64,000 bases of DNA from Selaginella tamariscina (GCA_003024785.1 PUQB01000441.1:146734-210733), one strand, 5' to 3'. Shown: positions 22,894 through 35,483, numbered from the stretch's first letter. Notes: generated from the sequence alone by a model not told the origin. Numbers and translations: made by a program.

Positions 22894-23037
22894 TTATACA
22901 TCGAAATAGCTCACATTAGATTGGGTAAGGCTAACAGCAGCTGGATTTGAATTATTAAGGATTTTAAGTATCTTCATGAGCTCAGCCGCTGCGAGAAGTA
23001 TAACAAAAGACTACAAAAATCTTATAAATTTCTGCAT
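22894..23037 (-). pseudogene. CLE paralogue without the CLE peptide
   Basis: The minus strand opens MQKFIRFL, then a stop, then SFVILLAAAELMKILKIL and NNSNPAAVSLTQSNV, and ends YFDV-stop. This lines up with the CLE gene at 323-514 through the signal peptide and spacer (MQKSLKG, AEKLMTTLKM, SNPLATDELLQSN). The 12-residue peptide is gone, replaced by a short unrelated tail, and there is a nonsense codon at position 9. The upstream block (23180-23320) is also shared with the active gene. The second placement (35008-35145) shows the same stop, with a small deletion before it. Confidence 0.7.
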
Positions 23038-23321
23038 TACAGTTACAACTTGCGAACAACCAATTATGCATTCATTGTTTTTATGATTTAAAAGGATACT
23101 TCTTATAAGCTTTTTACTTAAGGTATGCGTATGTTTTAAGCTATTTTTATCTCTTGTTTATTAATGTAATAATCTGCACAGTGCGCGACTCTAAAACTGT
23201 TGTCTCCTCTCTACCCATGTGATTCTATGACCACTTTGTACCATATCCTTCCAACCAAAACTTCTCTCTCTATATATAAAACATCCAAGTGCTATGTGTG
23301 CCACTTAAGCACCATAAAGAA

Positions 23322-23373
23322 CTTTACGGTGGAATTGTAACCATCACAAGTGTTGAAAAACACCAGTTGTCAT
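23322..23373 (+). pseudogene. Inverted fragment of invertase exon 7
   Basis: Plus-strand translation LYGGIVTITSVEKHQLS matches the invertase 1 exon 7 product [17 protein letters not shown], encoded on the minus strand at 23956-24049. About 52 nt align with six or so mismatches, and tgaaaaacaccagttgtcat (23353-23372) is a perfect 20-nt inverted match to 23967-23986. It lies about 320 bp beyond the invertase 1 stop codon. The second placement is at 35432-35483. Confidence 0.75.
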
Positions 23374-23693
23374 GTGTTTATGTTCACACATATATATAGT
23401 TTACAAGCATAAATAAAATATAGAATATTCCAGAGATTCTAAAGCAGTATCGTTTAGTAATAAAGTTACAATCAACAAAGTTACAATCAACAACAGGATG
23501 ACTGTGAAAGGACTTCTGTCTTATATATTGGACTGTTATTATTAATAGTACTCTGGATATGTTATGTAGATTTGTCTTGTGCTCATTGTTGACACCTGTC
23601 AATAAAGACGCTAACACACACACACACACACACACGCATATGAAATATAAGTTGAATGAATAATCGAATTCAATTAAGTTCCATACAAAAAGT

Positions 23694-25936
23694 TTAAACA
23701 GTGGAGTATCGGATTTGACCCATCTTCCACGTAGCAAGATGGTTCACCTTAACAGGGATGCTACCGTTGTTAAACAGGAACACATGTCCGACATTGTCAT
23801 TCCCAAGAAGTGGATAAGACCGAGCCGTAATAACAGTCTTCCCCCCTTGAGCAAATGTCTCAACTATAGAATGATCCACCTGTTCATAAACAGTTTAATA
23901 CTATTTCCCTTCGTGTGCGTGCGTGCGTGCGTACATAAACACTTTGTAAACTTACCAAGATCCTCAATGACAACTGGTGTTTTTCAGCACTCGTAATGCT
24001 TACAATTCCCCCGTAAACGCCCTTAGTTGCGTCTGACGCTAGCGAGGAACTACAAATAAACAACAAATGATCAAACACACACACAACACACACACATGTA
24101 TACGTACCTGGTTAGATCGTTACAAACAAGAGTTTTCCAGCCATCCTTGAACTTGAGGAACTTAAAAAAACACAGCAGTTCTTTCACGTAAATCACCAGA
24201 AGCAAGAACATTAAGGCCAAATGGTCCAATAATTTGCTCAGCAGATGGGAAAGTTCCATTGCAATACATCAATGTTTCTGTGGAATCCCTTCAACCTTCG
24301 ATGTTTCAAAGTTTAAACTCTCATTATGTAGCCTTGCACTTGGTATTTCGAATATAGCTTCAATATCAAGCTGTAAAAGAAAAAAAAATCGTATAAAATC
24401 TTCTTATGCTTTATATAAAAACCTGTGATCCTTGGCCTGCTTTCACTTCCACTGAAGCTCCCTTCTTCAATAATATGTCTTTATGTAGAACATGCTCTCC
24501 TCTGAGTGAGTTAACTTCTGCAATCGGCCATTGTCTAAGTGCATGTTGGCTTTCATCCAACCACACTTGTCTCGGAATTGCCTGCATGAATAAATATATA
24601 TATATATATATAGATGAAAGATTCATGTGTATAAATCTACCTGAACAGAAGCCCACCCCTTGTGAATATCAGACGCCGGAAGATCTGCCTCACTGATCCA
24701 CCCGAGGAGGACTCTTCTCTTCTTCTTATGCTCATAAACGTCTTAGAAGCATAGTAAATACCATAATCATATCTGAGTGCCCCTGGTCCGATATCAAGTT
24801 CAGGCAAGCTAGGCGTGAACTTGTCCTTCTCTGCTTCATAGTCACCAACCACGTAAGTATCCCACCTCTTCTCATCCAAGCTAACCTTTACCACGTACTT
24901 AGTAGCACCATTCTTAAGAGAACTGGGTACTTCTGCAACCGTTCTTCCCGCTTACATGAACCGGGAAAAAATCCGGACATTCCCACATGCCGGATCCTTC
25001 ACCCTTGTGTAAAACTTGATGAACAAGCTCCCACTTGCTGAAATCTTTACTCTTGTACTGCAGAATTAATCCGGTATCGTTGGCCTTGTGTTTCGATCCT
25101 ACCGCGATCCTCCAGTATCCGTCGTGTCCAATCCAAGCTGTTGTTGGATCTCTGTACTCGCTTGCATTAATCCCTTTGGGCGCTGTCGCTATGGGATTCT
25201 CGCATCCACCTTGATCCACTCTCGTAGAAGCGGATCAGATGCATCCTTTGGCACAGCCTATACGCGCACGCACGCACACACAAAAACGTCACGTCCGGAA
25301 AAGTATACATGATTGATCCAGAAAGTAGATATGTACCTTGTTCTGCACTTGCGTGGAGGAATTGGACCATCCAGTATATAAAAGAACTGGTTTCCCATGT
25401 ACAAAGGTCGCAGAGCCAGACCAGACGCCCTTGATATCATACCATTTATCCGGAACAAGCGCAAGATCCTTCACATAGTGCCAGTGAATCAAATCCTTGG
25501 AGACTGCATGTCCCCAAGTTATGTTTCCCCACACAGCTGCATATGGATTGTATTGATAGAATAAGTGATATAGTCCCTTGTAATACAATGGGCCTGCAGA
25601 AATCGAATCCGAATGAGATTTCAAGCAATCAATCATCGGTTTCTCGTGTACTTACCATTGGGATCTGCAGGAGGTAATCGAAATCCCAAGAAACAAAAAG
25701 GAAAACACGTGAGAAAGAGAGAGAGAGAGGGGAGAGGGAGAGAGAGTACCATTCATCCAATTCTTAGTAGGCTGGAAGTGGAACGAAGTTCTCTGCCATT
25801 TCCAGTCGAGACCATTGCGTGTGTCATCAAGCTCGAGCAATTGAGATTCTTGAGGAGAAAACCGAGTGGGGAGAGCTGTAAAACATGGCAAAAGGAGGAA
25901 GAAGAGAGAGAGGAAGTGAATAAGGGAGAAAGCCAT
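23694..25936 (-). CDS. Cell-wall-type acid invertase, GH32 (invertase 1), first placement
   Basis: Hydrolyses sucrose (or fructans) in the apoplast. Exons: 25750-25936, 25656-25664, 25337-25593, 24641-25257, 24423-24581, 24108-24370, 23956-24049 and 23694-23879. Exon 1 gives a signal peptide ([19 protein letters not shown]) and ends WMN; the 9-nt mini-exon supplies DPN, completing the nucleophile motif NDPNG. Later come [15 protein letters not shown] (transition-state Asp) and WECPDF (acid/base Glu; Pro rather than Val after Cys marks the cell-wall class). A beta-sandwich domain follows. In SLDEKRWD the Asp of the sucrose-binding pair is present, with Arg where Lys is usual. Frameshifts in exon 4 (near 24925-24965 and 25200) and exon 6 are absent from the second placement and are probably sequence errors. 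Confidence 0.88.
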
Positions 25937-26389
25937 GGCTTATTCTGGTGTTAAGGATTAGAATATATATACATGCATGATGGAAATCCGAAATTAGAGT
26001 CGTGCTCATCCATCAAAGTCAGAAGCGTCTCCCCTTTTGTGCAGACCACCTCACATTACTAGTTTTGGAATATTCGAAGAAATATGCGTGGTACCTGTTC
26101 TAAATTTAGTCAACAATTGACGGTTTTACAGACAGTAACAAGTCAAGACGAAGACGTGGCAGAAGCAGATAGGATCATTGACTAAAACCATAATTTATTT
26201 ATGAATTTGTTTACATATAACGAACACACGCCACAACTTTTGTACGTCTGGTAAGTATCAATATGTATCACGTGTTCGATAATAATGCGTGTTTCTTTAT
26301 GTAACGTGTATGACGTGTTGTGTGTAAGTTTAAGACGAGGTTTAAGACGATAAAAACAGTTAATTAAGGCAGTAAAACATTGATATACA

Positions 26390-27835
26390 TTATATAGAGT
26401 GGAAATGAAGCTTCGTCATGTCTGATACTGTGAGTTTCTTGACTCGAACTGGCGTGTCGCCGTCGTTGAAGACAAATAACTTGTCCCCATCAAGCCTGAG
26501 GGTACACACGAGCTGTGATTGCAGCCTTGCCACCTTGTGCAAACGTTTCCGTAATTGAATGATCCCCTGTGTGTACATACACATAAACAAATATTACACA
26601 CAGTGTATGTGTTGTGTATAATACAAAACATGCATACTTACAAGAATTCGAGCTTCAGTTCCTGTTCCTTATGTGAAACCTGTAAAGAAGCTCCGTATAC
26701 TTCTTTCATTGCATCGCTGGCAAGTGAAGACCTGTATATATACACGATATATACGTACACACGTACACTACATATGTGTATATACCTTGTAAGATCGTTA
26801 CACACAAGTTTTCCAGCCACTTTCGTAACGCACAAGCTTGAAGAAAATATTGGTTTGCTCCTGCAAGTCTGTCGAAGCCAAGACTTTGACACCAAAAGGC
26901 CCCATAACGCGGTCAGCATGGGCTGGAAGCGTACCATTACAAATTCTACAGTTTCCTCGGCTGGTATATTCCACGGACTGAATTTTCCAATATGACGTAT
27001 ATCAAAGCTCACCTCAATCAAGCTAAATAGACAATGTATTAAAAAATAAATAAATAATTAAAACAACCTGTGAGCGCTATGTATGTTCACTTTCTGGACT
27101 GTGTTATTGCCCACTATGAAGTCATCTACCGATCTCGAGTTCCGTCTGAGCTTCTCGACTTCGTGGATTGGGTAAACTTTCAGTGCATGCTCGTTCTCCT
27201 CGTCAGCCATTCTGTCTAGGAATGGCCTGCGTTTACAAACAAAACCGGCTTAGAGTTATACCACACACGCGCACGCACACACGCACACACGCTGATTACT
27301 TGAACTGAGGTCCAGCCTTTTCAATATCATTCTGTGGTGAATCGTCTTCCCGGATCCATCCAAAGATAACTCCGCTTCCTACTCCAATCATAGAACGTTT
27401 TTGATGCGTAATATATACCATGGTCGTAGAACTTCGTCTCCGGCTTTCCAATATCGAACTCCTTAGAGCTCGGAACAAACTGCTCCCTCTCGTGTCATAC
27501 TCCCCAACAACATACACATCGTTTCCTGCGTGCTCGCCTTGACAACATACTTCACATCCCTCCTGGGAGTTTCCATTCCTACCCGGCTTTCCCAAGTCTT
27601 CTCACTGCGTAAAAGTCCTGGACATTCCCACATACCAGTCCCGTTCGAGAAATGTACGGGCTCCCTCATCAGTTCCCATCTCGAGAAATCCTTGCTTCTG
27701 TACTGGAGGAGAAGTCCGTTTCGTTCTTCTTGGATCCCACTCCCATTCTCCACGTGCCATCTGAGAACATATATGTGTATATGTGTGCATGTGGTGTTAT
27801 ATGTGTATATGTGTGTGTGTGTCTCTTCTCTCTCT

Positions 27836-27868
<33 letters not shown>

Positions 27869-28562
27869 AGATGATCCTTTTCCTACCCATGCAGTAACGG
27901 GTCTCGGAAATCGTTACATGATTCCCAGAGGAGGAACTATCATAGGGTTATCTTCAGCTTTAATCATCCATTTCCTCAGCAAAGGATCCGAGGGTTAGCA
28001 GGTATGCCTTACTGTCTTGCACCAAGTCATTGGTTGCACCGGTATATAACCAGGATCGTTTACCTATTAAAAATATTATGAATACCAGCAGTATTATGTA
28101 TATATAAAATGCATACCGTGAACCATTGTAGCTGAACCTGACCACACTCCTTTAATATCATACCATTTATCTGGAATCATTGCAGGTTCTAAGTAGTTCC
28201 AATGTATTAAATCTCTTGACACTGCATGAGCCCATGTAATGTTTCCCCATTGAGGTCCATAAGGGTTGTACTGATAGAAAAGGTGGTAGAATCCTCTGTA
28301 GTATAGTGGTCCTGTTATTAAACAATTAAGACATGATACTCAACTAGAATAACATAAAGCCTCACCATTTGGATCTTCACCGCACAGCAGATATGCACAA
28401 CAAGAAAAAGATCAGAATAATAAAAATAAACAGCTAGAGTTTACCATTCATCCAGTTCTTCATTGGCTGAAAATGAAACCCTGTTCGTTCCCGGTCATAT
28501 GTGGAAGCTGCTGTGCAAACCAGAAAGAGTGAGACCAAGCCGAACACAATGTTAAAAGACAT
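26390..28562 (-). CDS. GH32 invertase/fructan exohydrolase-like (invertase 2), first placement
   Basis: Tandem paralogue of invertase 1, same strand, about 450 bp upstream of its start. Exon 1 encodes a signal peptide ([19 protein letters not shown]) and ends NWMN, and a 9-nt mini-exon (DPN) lies near 28365-28373. This placement has several indels (near 27015, 27490, 27600, 27960 and 28010) that break the frame; the second placement, 38498-40713, is cleaner and its exon list is given there. Confidence 0.85.
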
Positions 28563-28697
28563 GGTGTGAAACTATAGAAAACAAGATTACCCCTTATATA
28601 ATGTTGCAATGGATAAGGCTGAAATTAGTATAATCCTAATATAATTCATAACACACAGATTTAGTGCAAATGACACGACATTACTACGGTATATTCT

Positions 28698-28915
28698 CAT
28701 GATTGATGGATATACACACGTACGTATTGATGGATATAAAGTATATTCACCAATATGTATATTTATACGTGTGCATATTAATGGATACACACACACACAT
28801 ATTGATGGACATATATACGTGTGTATCCATCAATACGTATATCCATATTGATGTATTGTTGGACATGTTTTGTATACACAAACGTATACGTTTGTATATA
28901 CATAACGTATACATA
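28698..28915. repeat. Minisatellite with attgatggata motif and palindromes
   Basis: Degenerate repeats of attgatgga(t/c)ata followed by (ca)n/(ta)n/cgta words, on both strands (tccatcaata appears inverted near 28826). It contains palindromes such as aaacgtatacgttt. Located between invertase 2 and the PPR gene. Second placement 40849-41066. Confidence 0.6.
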
Positions 28916-28917
28916 TG

Positions 28918-30821
28918 TTATATGCATAACTCAAATATATACCTGGCCTGTTGTTTAGCGGCTAACAGAAGCACGTAGGGGGCAGCGTCTTTTGCATCCA
29001 GCACATATGTGTTTTGTGCAGCCTGCTCGACCAGCTTAACATCTCCTTCCACATTAGAGACTCCCAACAAGGTACTCCAGCTCGTTGGATGAGGCAAATA
29101 AGGCATAGTGTCAATGAGATCAACGGCATCCTTCAGCTGACCAGCCCTCCCGAGCAGATCAATCATGCATCTAAAATGCTCTGCTTTGGGACTGAGACAA
29201 TGATCACCCACCATCGAACAGAAGCACTTCAATCCATGTCGTAATGAGCCAGCATGAGAGCATCCAGTTAGTATACTCAAGAATGTTGATTCATCGGGCC
29301 GACAACCTTCCATAACCATCATCTCCAGAAGCTCAAACGCGTCCCTGAAATCCCCATCTGGGCATATGCAGCAATCATGCATGTGTCCCATGCTATTTCG
29401 TCATGAAATGGCATGATATCGAACACTTCTCTGGCCTGTAGTATCCTCCCATTCTGGACATAAGCAGCCATCATCGCCGTCCATGAAACAATGCACCATT
29501 TCGGCATCCTCCGGAACAAAGTCATTGCCTCCTGGATATACCCATTCCGGGCATACGTTGAGAAATGTGTAGTCCATGAAACCTGGGACCTCTCTGGCAT
29601 TGTCTGAAATAGCCTTCGTTCGTCCTCCATGTCCCGGTTCTGACCAAGCATCGTATTCCAAGAGATGACATTCCTGCTCGGCATTCTCTCAAACACAAGC
29701 TTTGCCTGCTCAAAGTCCCCGTTCTGCACATACCACTGAAGAATCCCTGTCCAGGAGATCACATTCCTCTCAGGCATTTCATCAAACAGCTTCTTCCCTG
29801 TTTCCATATCCCCGGAAACCATAGCTGCTTGTATAACAGCTGCCCACGATGAATCATCCCTGTGTGGCATCTTTCCAAACATCTCAATGGCTTCTTTCAA
29901 GCTACCAACCTGCGCAAAACCAGTAATCATCGAGTTCCAACATACCAAGTTCCTCTCTGGGATCCAGTCGAATTGCCTCTTTAGCGTCCTGAATATGCCC
30001 ATAATGGGCATATGCAGAGATCACGATGTTCCAGGTGACAAGGTTGTGCTTGGCCATCTAGCAACGATTTCCTTCGCCTTGTCGAAGTTCCCAGTCGTTG
30101 CAAATGCATGTAAGGTCGTCGTCCATGTAACTGAGTCCCTCGCACCCGTTTTTTCAAATAGATCAAAGACCTCCTGCAAATGCCTTGCTCGGGCATATGC
30201 AAAAATCATCAAGTTCAGAGAGACAACGCTCCTCTGCCGCATACGTAAGAACACTGTCCTGGCTTGTTGCAACTGCCCCGCATGGGCGTATCCAGAAACC
30301 ATCGTGTTCCACGAGACAATGCTGCATTTGGGCATCCTGTGGTGCAAAACACGTCCTTCATCCATATGCCCATTGTGGGCATAGGCTGCAAGGAGGATGT
30401 TCCAAGAGATTACGTCCCTCTTCTCCATCGATTCAAAGACCTGTTTAGCCTCCATGACATCCCCACACTTCCCATACATTCCCATCACATGATCCGCTAA
30501 GTACTTGTTCCGGGAATACCTGCTGAGAAGTACCTGTTGGTGGATGCATTTCCCTCGTGATAAGTCGTGTGAACTTCCGGCTTGTCGGAGGAGCGATGCA
30601 TAGTCTTCTGGAGAGAAAGACTGTTCCATCTGCTCGAACTTTGCATACGCTTCTGATTCGCGCTGTTCGAGTACTTGCATTGCCAGACGACCCCATTTCG
30701 AGTGCGGGAATGTGAGGACTAGCCAGTTCAAATAACGATCGGGTAGCGGCTGGAGGACGTTCTTCTCTATATGAGATTGGAGCTTGCGGAGAACCAGGCT
30801 CCGGATGTCAGGACTAGGCAT
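28918..30821 (-). CDS. Pentatricopeptide repeat protein, first placement
   Basis: Intronless PPR protein of about 630 residues, expected to bind RNA in an organelle. Three sites break the frame here (near 30057, 29983 and 29380); each reads through in the second placement, which is broken elsewhere, so the real gene is open. Domain details are under 41069-42966. Confidence 0.82.
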
Positions 30822-30889
30822 GTAAACATGTCTGACTTACATCGACTGTTTTTTTATGGTATCTATCTACACACGCACACACATATATA

Positions 30890-30961
<72 letters not shown>

Positions 30962-32208
30962 CACGATATGTAATTTGTGCATAAGTTAGATTTTACATTT
31001 TAAGAACAAGATCAAATCAAAATAAATCTAAATAGCTTTTTGCGGGAAACTTGCATACACTTGCTGTTATAGACAAACTAAAAATAAATTAATCAAGTAC
31101 AACATATTATATTGTATATAAATAAAAAAAAAACTCAAAAAAAGAAATTACTTATATAATTTAATCTTTTCACATTTTTAATATATTTTACACGCACATT
31201 TGTATGGATCCATATATATAAGTAGTGTTTATTCCTCTGCATATAATATATTTTGTGTATATAATTTATACTTATATAACATTAAAAATATTATTTTTTA
31301 TTTATTTTGGTACGCAACTTCCTCCTCAAATACATGTGTTAATTAAGGTTATAACTTGCATATAATTAAGAATATAAACTTGATTAGATTATGTGTAATA
31401 TTTTCCTCGGCACGCCGAGGATGTGTAACTCTCATGTTCAAGAATGACTTGAGAATGTATTGTATTCCTGCACTCTGTCAGAAGTAGCAGTTAACAAATC
31501 ATGCAGATTGTCTCTCTCAGTGTAAGGAGCTCTATAATTCTCTATATGGAGCATAGTCAGACTGGTTACTCCGAGACCACCAGCGTGTGTTTCGAACCGA
31601 GCTTCAGAGTGTACCATGCTTCTTAGAAAGCTTCCACAGAGTGGTGAACGGGCTTAAGGTAAAGGAGGTAAATGATCGCGCTACACTACTGAATATTTCC
31701 ATCATAAGCAGAGCCTTGAAGTTTAATGTTTATATAATGGATTTGTCACGATCAAAATCTATCACTATTAAATTTTCAAACTAACAAAGTCACTGAATCT
31801 TATACCTATACAATGTGAGATTCATACGTACAGCAGGGATTAGTCTATTGCTGTGTGCGTGTGATATGATTATGTCATACGATTAAACTATACGAACGTG
31901 AACACAACTTATAAGAAGCCTGAAGAAGAATGGTATATTTCATACAAACATAAATCAAAGTACCTGAGTTTAAGCAGCCTACACTAGCCTTCCGTATCGT
32001 GATCTCCGCAACTATTTATTTTATTACTCGGATGTCAGCTAGCTGCTGCAAAGACAAGAATGACGTCTGAATGTAGCAACAACATCACACTTCCAACATT
32101 ATGTTAATAGACTATATATACGGATAAGGACTATACTAGCAAAACAACACATACGCAAGTCCGAGGAGACTGTTTATGTTTATATAGTTATACGGGGGCT
32201 CTCTCTCT
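30822..32208. other. Intergenic DNA with (CT)n(TA)n microsatellite
   Basis: A (CT)n tract followed by (TA)n lies at 30895-30960. The rest is AT-rich and shows no gene. At 31405-31425 the short palindrome cctcggcacgccgagg could form a hairpin. Second placement 42967-44365. Confidence 0.6.
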
Positions 32209-32633
32209 CTACCTGCTGCTGGCAAAGTTCCCCTTAGTAACAGCGGCAAGCTCTTCAATCAATCTCTTCTCTTCATTGCTTAGGCGCTTTGGAATCTCCA
32301 CTTGTACACGTACTAACTGGTCGCCTCTCATGTTGGGTTTCCCCAGAAAAGGAACTCCCTTCTTGGCCATCACCAGAGTTGTACCTGGCTGTGTTCCTGG
32401 AGGTATTCTCAAATCCACTGGACCATCTACTGTAGGCACTTTAATTGTTGTGCCAAGTATTGCATCGAGGTACAAAACCTTCGCAGATGTCAGTATATTA
32501 TTGCCTGAAACAAACACCATACACAAAAATTGGCATTACTAGACAAGCACGCGCGCGCACCATATATATACCATAATACCTTCTCGTTTCAGCTCAGGAT
32601 CCGCTCGGACTTTGATAAATACGTATAAATCAC
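32209..32633 (-). CDS. Plastid-type DnaJ, 3' end only, cut by the gap
   Basis: Carries the last exon and a piece of the preceding exon of the DnaJ gene described at 44366-46432; the match stops at the N run. It is a placement artefact rather than a separate gene. Confidence 0.85.
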
Positions 32634-33586
32634 NNNNNNNNNNNNNNNNNNNNNNNNNNNNNNNNNNNNNNNNNNNNNNNNNNNNNNNNNNNNNNNNNNN
32701 NNNNNNNNNNNNNNNNNNNNNNNNNNNNNNNNNNNNNNNNNNNNNNNNNNNNNNNNNNNNNNNNNNNNNNNNNNNNNNNNNNNNNNNNNNNNNNNNNNNN
32801 NNNNNNNNNNNNNNNNNNNNNNNNNNNNNNNNNNNNNNNNNNNNNNNNNNNNNNNNNNNNNNNNNNNNNNNNNNNNNNNNNNNNNNNNNNNNNNNNNNNN
32901 NNNNNNNNNNNNNNNNNNNNNNNNNNNNNNNNNNNNNNNNNNNNNNNNNNNNNNNNNNNNNNNNNNNNNNNNNNNNNNNNNNNNNNNNNNNNNNNNNNNN
33001 NNNNNNNNNNNNNNNNNNNNNNNNNNNNNNNNNNNNNNNNNNNNNNNNNNNNNNNNNNNNNNNNNNNNNNNNNNNNNNNNNNNNNNNNNNNNNNNNNNNN
33101 NNNNNNNNNNNNNNNNNNNNNNNNNNNNNNNNNNNNNNNNNNNNNNNNNNNNNNNNNNNNNNNNNNNNNNNNNNNNNNNNNNNNNNNNNNNNNNNNNNNN
33201 NNNNNNNNNNNNNNNNNNNNNNNNNNNNNNNNNNNNNNNNNNNNNNNNNNNNNNNNNNNNNNNNNNNNNNNNNNNNNNNNNNNNNNNNNNNNNNNNNNNN
33301 NNNNNNNNNNNNNNNNNNNNNNNNNNNNNNNNNNNNNNNNNNNNNNNNNNNNNNNNNNNNNNNNNNNNNNNNNNNNNNNNNNNNNNNNNNNNNNNNNNNN
33401 NNNNNNNNNNNNNNNNNNNNNNNNNNNNNNNNNNNNNNNNNNNNNNNNNNNNNNNNNNNNNNNNNNNNNNNNNNNNNNNNNNNNNNNNNNNNNNNNNNNN
33501 NNNNNNNNNNNNNNNNNNNNNNNNNNNNNNNNNNNNNNNNNNNNNNNNNNNNNNNNNNNNNNNNNNNNNNNNNNNNNNNNNNNNNN
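32634..33586. other. Assembly gap (953 N)
   Basis: Run of N joining two contigs. The sequence to the left (DnaJ exon) continues at 44791, and the sequence to the right (gypsy integrase) continues from 21481, so the two sides overlap rather than being separated by unknown DNA. Confidence 0.95.
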
Positions 33587-34621
33587 GGTGCTCTTCCGGA
33601 TGCAACTGCCATGTCAACAGCTTTGTTTTTGTTCGATAATGTGGTTTTAGCATTCTTGTCCAGAGCGGATGTTATCAGATAATGGCCCCGCTTTCATTGC
33701 AGAGGTATTCCGAGTGTTGTGTGAGAGGTTAGGGGTAAAACATTCATTTGCCTCTCCATATCATCCACAAACTGATGGTTTGGTGGAGCGATTGAATCGG
33801 ACCTTCAAGGGTATGATCTCGAAGTATGTGAACTTCAATCACACTGACTGGGATTGGTATTTGCGATGCTTTGAGATTTGCTTATGTAACAGGCATTCAG
33901 AGTTCGATTGGTATCTCTCCATTCAAGGCATTGTATGGATATGATCCTAAGTTGCCTAGTGAATTGGGATTATCATCGAATCTGCCACGTGCCGAGGATG
34001 CAAAATGTGGGCTCGACATTTGGATGCTGTTTTGCCTCTTCTGCGTGCAGAGTCTGCTGAACATCTTGGTCGAGCTCAAATACGGCAACAATCTTCTTAC
34101 AATGCACGACATCAAATTCCACCAGACTATGCTGACGGTGACTTAGTACTGGTACGTTTTCCCAAGCTGACTGCACCTGGGCTTGCAACTGGTTTATTAC
34201 ATAAGTGGCTTGGTCCCTACCGAGTACTCCGAAAGGTTGGTCCTCAGTGTATCAGTACAGTTGGTGGGATCTCATGAGGTTGAGATAGTTCACGTAGTTC
34301 GAATGAAACGGTTTGTCGTTCGAGACTCGTTGAGTACATTTGGTCATACCTTAGATGGCCCAGCTCACACGGATCCAGGACCATCAGATCCATCACCATC
34401 TACACAGCCGCAGAGGGGAGGATAATGTAAGATACTGTATATTATGTAACATACTATATATACGCATGTGTATATACACACATGCGTAGTGACACATGGG
34501 TGGTGATCTGGCCCCATGTGTCAGTGCCACGTGTCACATGTGTGCCACGTGGCAGGAGGTCTCCTGTATATAAGCAGGGTTTTGTAGCTGAATATACTGA
34601 CATTCTGAATATATATCTGCT
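33587..34621 (+). pseudogene. 3' part of gypsy copy C (integrase and 3' LTR), second placement
   Basis: Integrase from ALPDATAMS through the DNG and VERLNRTF motifs and the GPF/Y module, polypurine tract, then the LTR at 34426-34621. Here the reading frame after the GPF/Y module continues to a Pro/Ser-rich tail and a stop at the LTR, which supports the absence of a chromodomain. Confidence 0.8.
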
Positions 34622-35007
34622 CTTTCAATTCGAGATATTATATTATATTTTAACTACACTCAAAAATGTGTATATGTAAGTCACCCTAATTTAAAAATGA
34701 AACATAAAATACTAACTTAACAGAAAATTTACTTTTCCAACTAATTATAACCTCTCACGTTTTTAATATTTGATGATATAAAACGAATAATAAAATAAAT
34801 AAAAAGAAGCAATCACCTGCTTGAAACTCGTTTTTCTCTTCAAAAACAATAAAAAAGGAAAAGAGAAATCAACTTCTGCAACTTCTCAAAAGAATCGTAT
34901 AATTCGAAGAAAATCTTGACTATAAGTGGTTCATATCATAGGATCTTAATTTGTGAATATATTTGAATGGCATATATAGAATCAATTACTTACATATATG
35001 GCTTCAC

Positions 35008-35145
35008 TTATACATCGAAATAGCTCACATTAGATTGGGTAAGGCTAACAGCAGCTGGATTTGAATTATTAAGGATTTTAAGTATCTTCATGAGCTCAGC
35101 CGCTGCGAGAAGTATAACAAAAGACTACAAATAAAATTTCTGCAT
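35008..35145 (-). pseudogene. CLE pseudogene, second placement
   Basis: Same sequence as 22894-23037 with a small deletion; the early stop and the missing peptide are the same. Confidence 0.65.
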
Positions 35146-35431
35146 TACAGTTACAACTTGCGAACAACCAATTATGCATTCATTGTTTTTATGATTTATA
35201 AAGGATACTTCTTATAAGCTTTTTACTTAAGGTATGCGTATGTTTTAAGCTATTTTTATCTCTTGTTTATTAATGTAATAATCTGCACAGTGCGCTGACT
35301 CTAAAACTGTTGTCTCCTCTCTACCCATGTGATTCTATGACCACTTTGTACCATATCCTTCCAACCAAAACTTCTCTCTCTATATATAAAACATCCAAGT
35401 GCTATGTGTGCCACTTAAGCACCATAAAGAA

Positions 35432-35483
35432 CTTTACGGTGGAATTGTAACCATCACAAGTGTTGAAAAACACCAGTTGTCAT
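35432..35483 (+). pseudogene. Inverted invertase exon 7 fragment, second placement
   Basis: Same as 23322-23373. The 20-nt perfect inverted match to exon 7 is kept. Confidence 0.7.

Larger units (their letters stand above)
21482..32633 (+). repeat. Duplicated segment, first placement (contig end)
   Basis: Collinear with 33587-44790 over the full length, differing mainly by 1-3 base indels plus some substitutions. It ends exactly at the run of N, inside a DnaJ exon. Best read as the right end of one contig overlapping the left end of the next. Confidence 0.9.

Noticed and set aside
31405..31425. Terminator or regulatory hairpin cctcggcacgccgagg
   Set aside because: Perfect but short and isolated in intergenic DNA; no gene end is nearby to give it a role.
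32539..33682. Long open frames of about 355 codons across the gap
   Set aside because: They consist of N translated as X and have no meaning.
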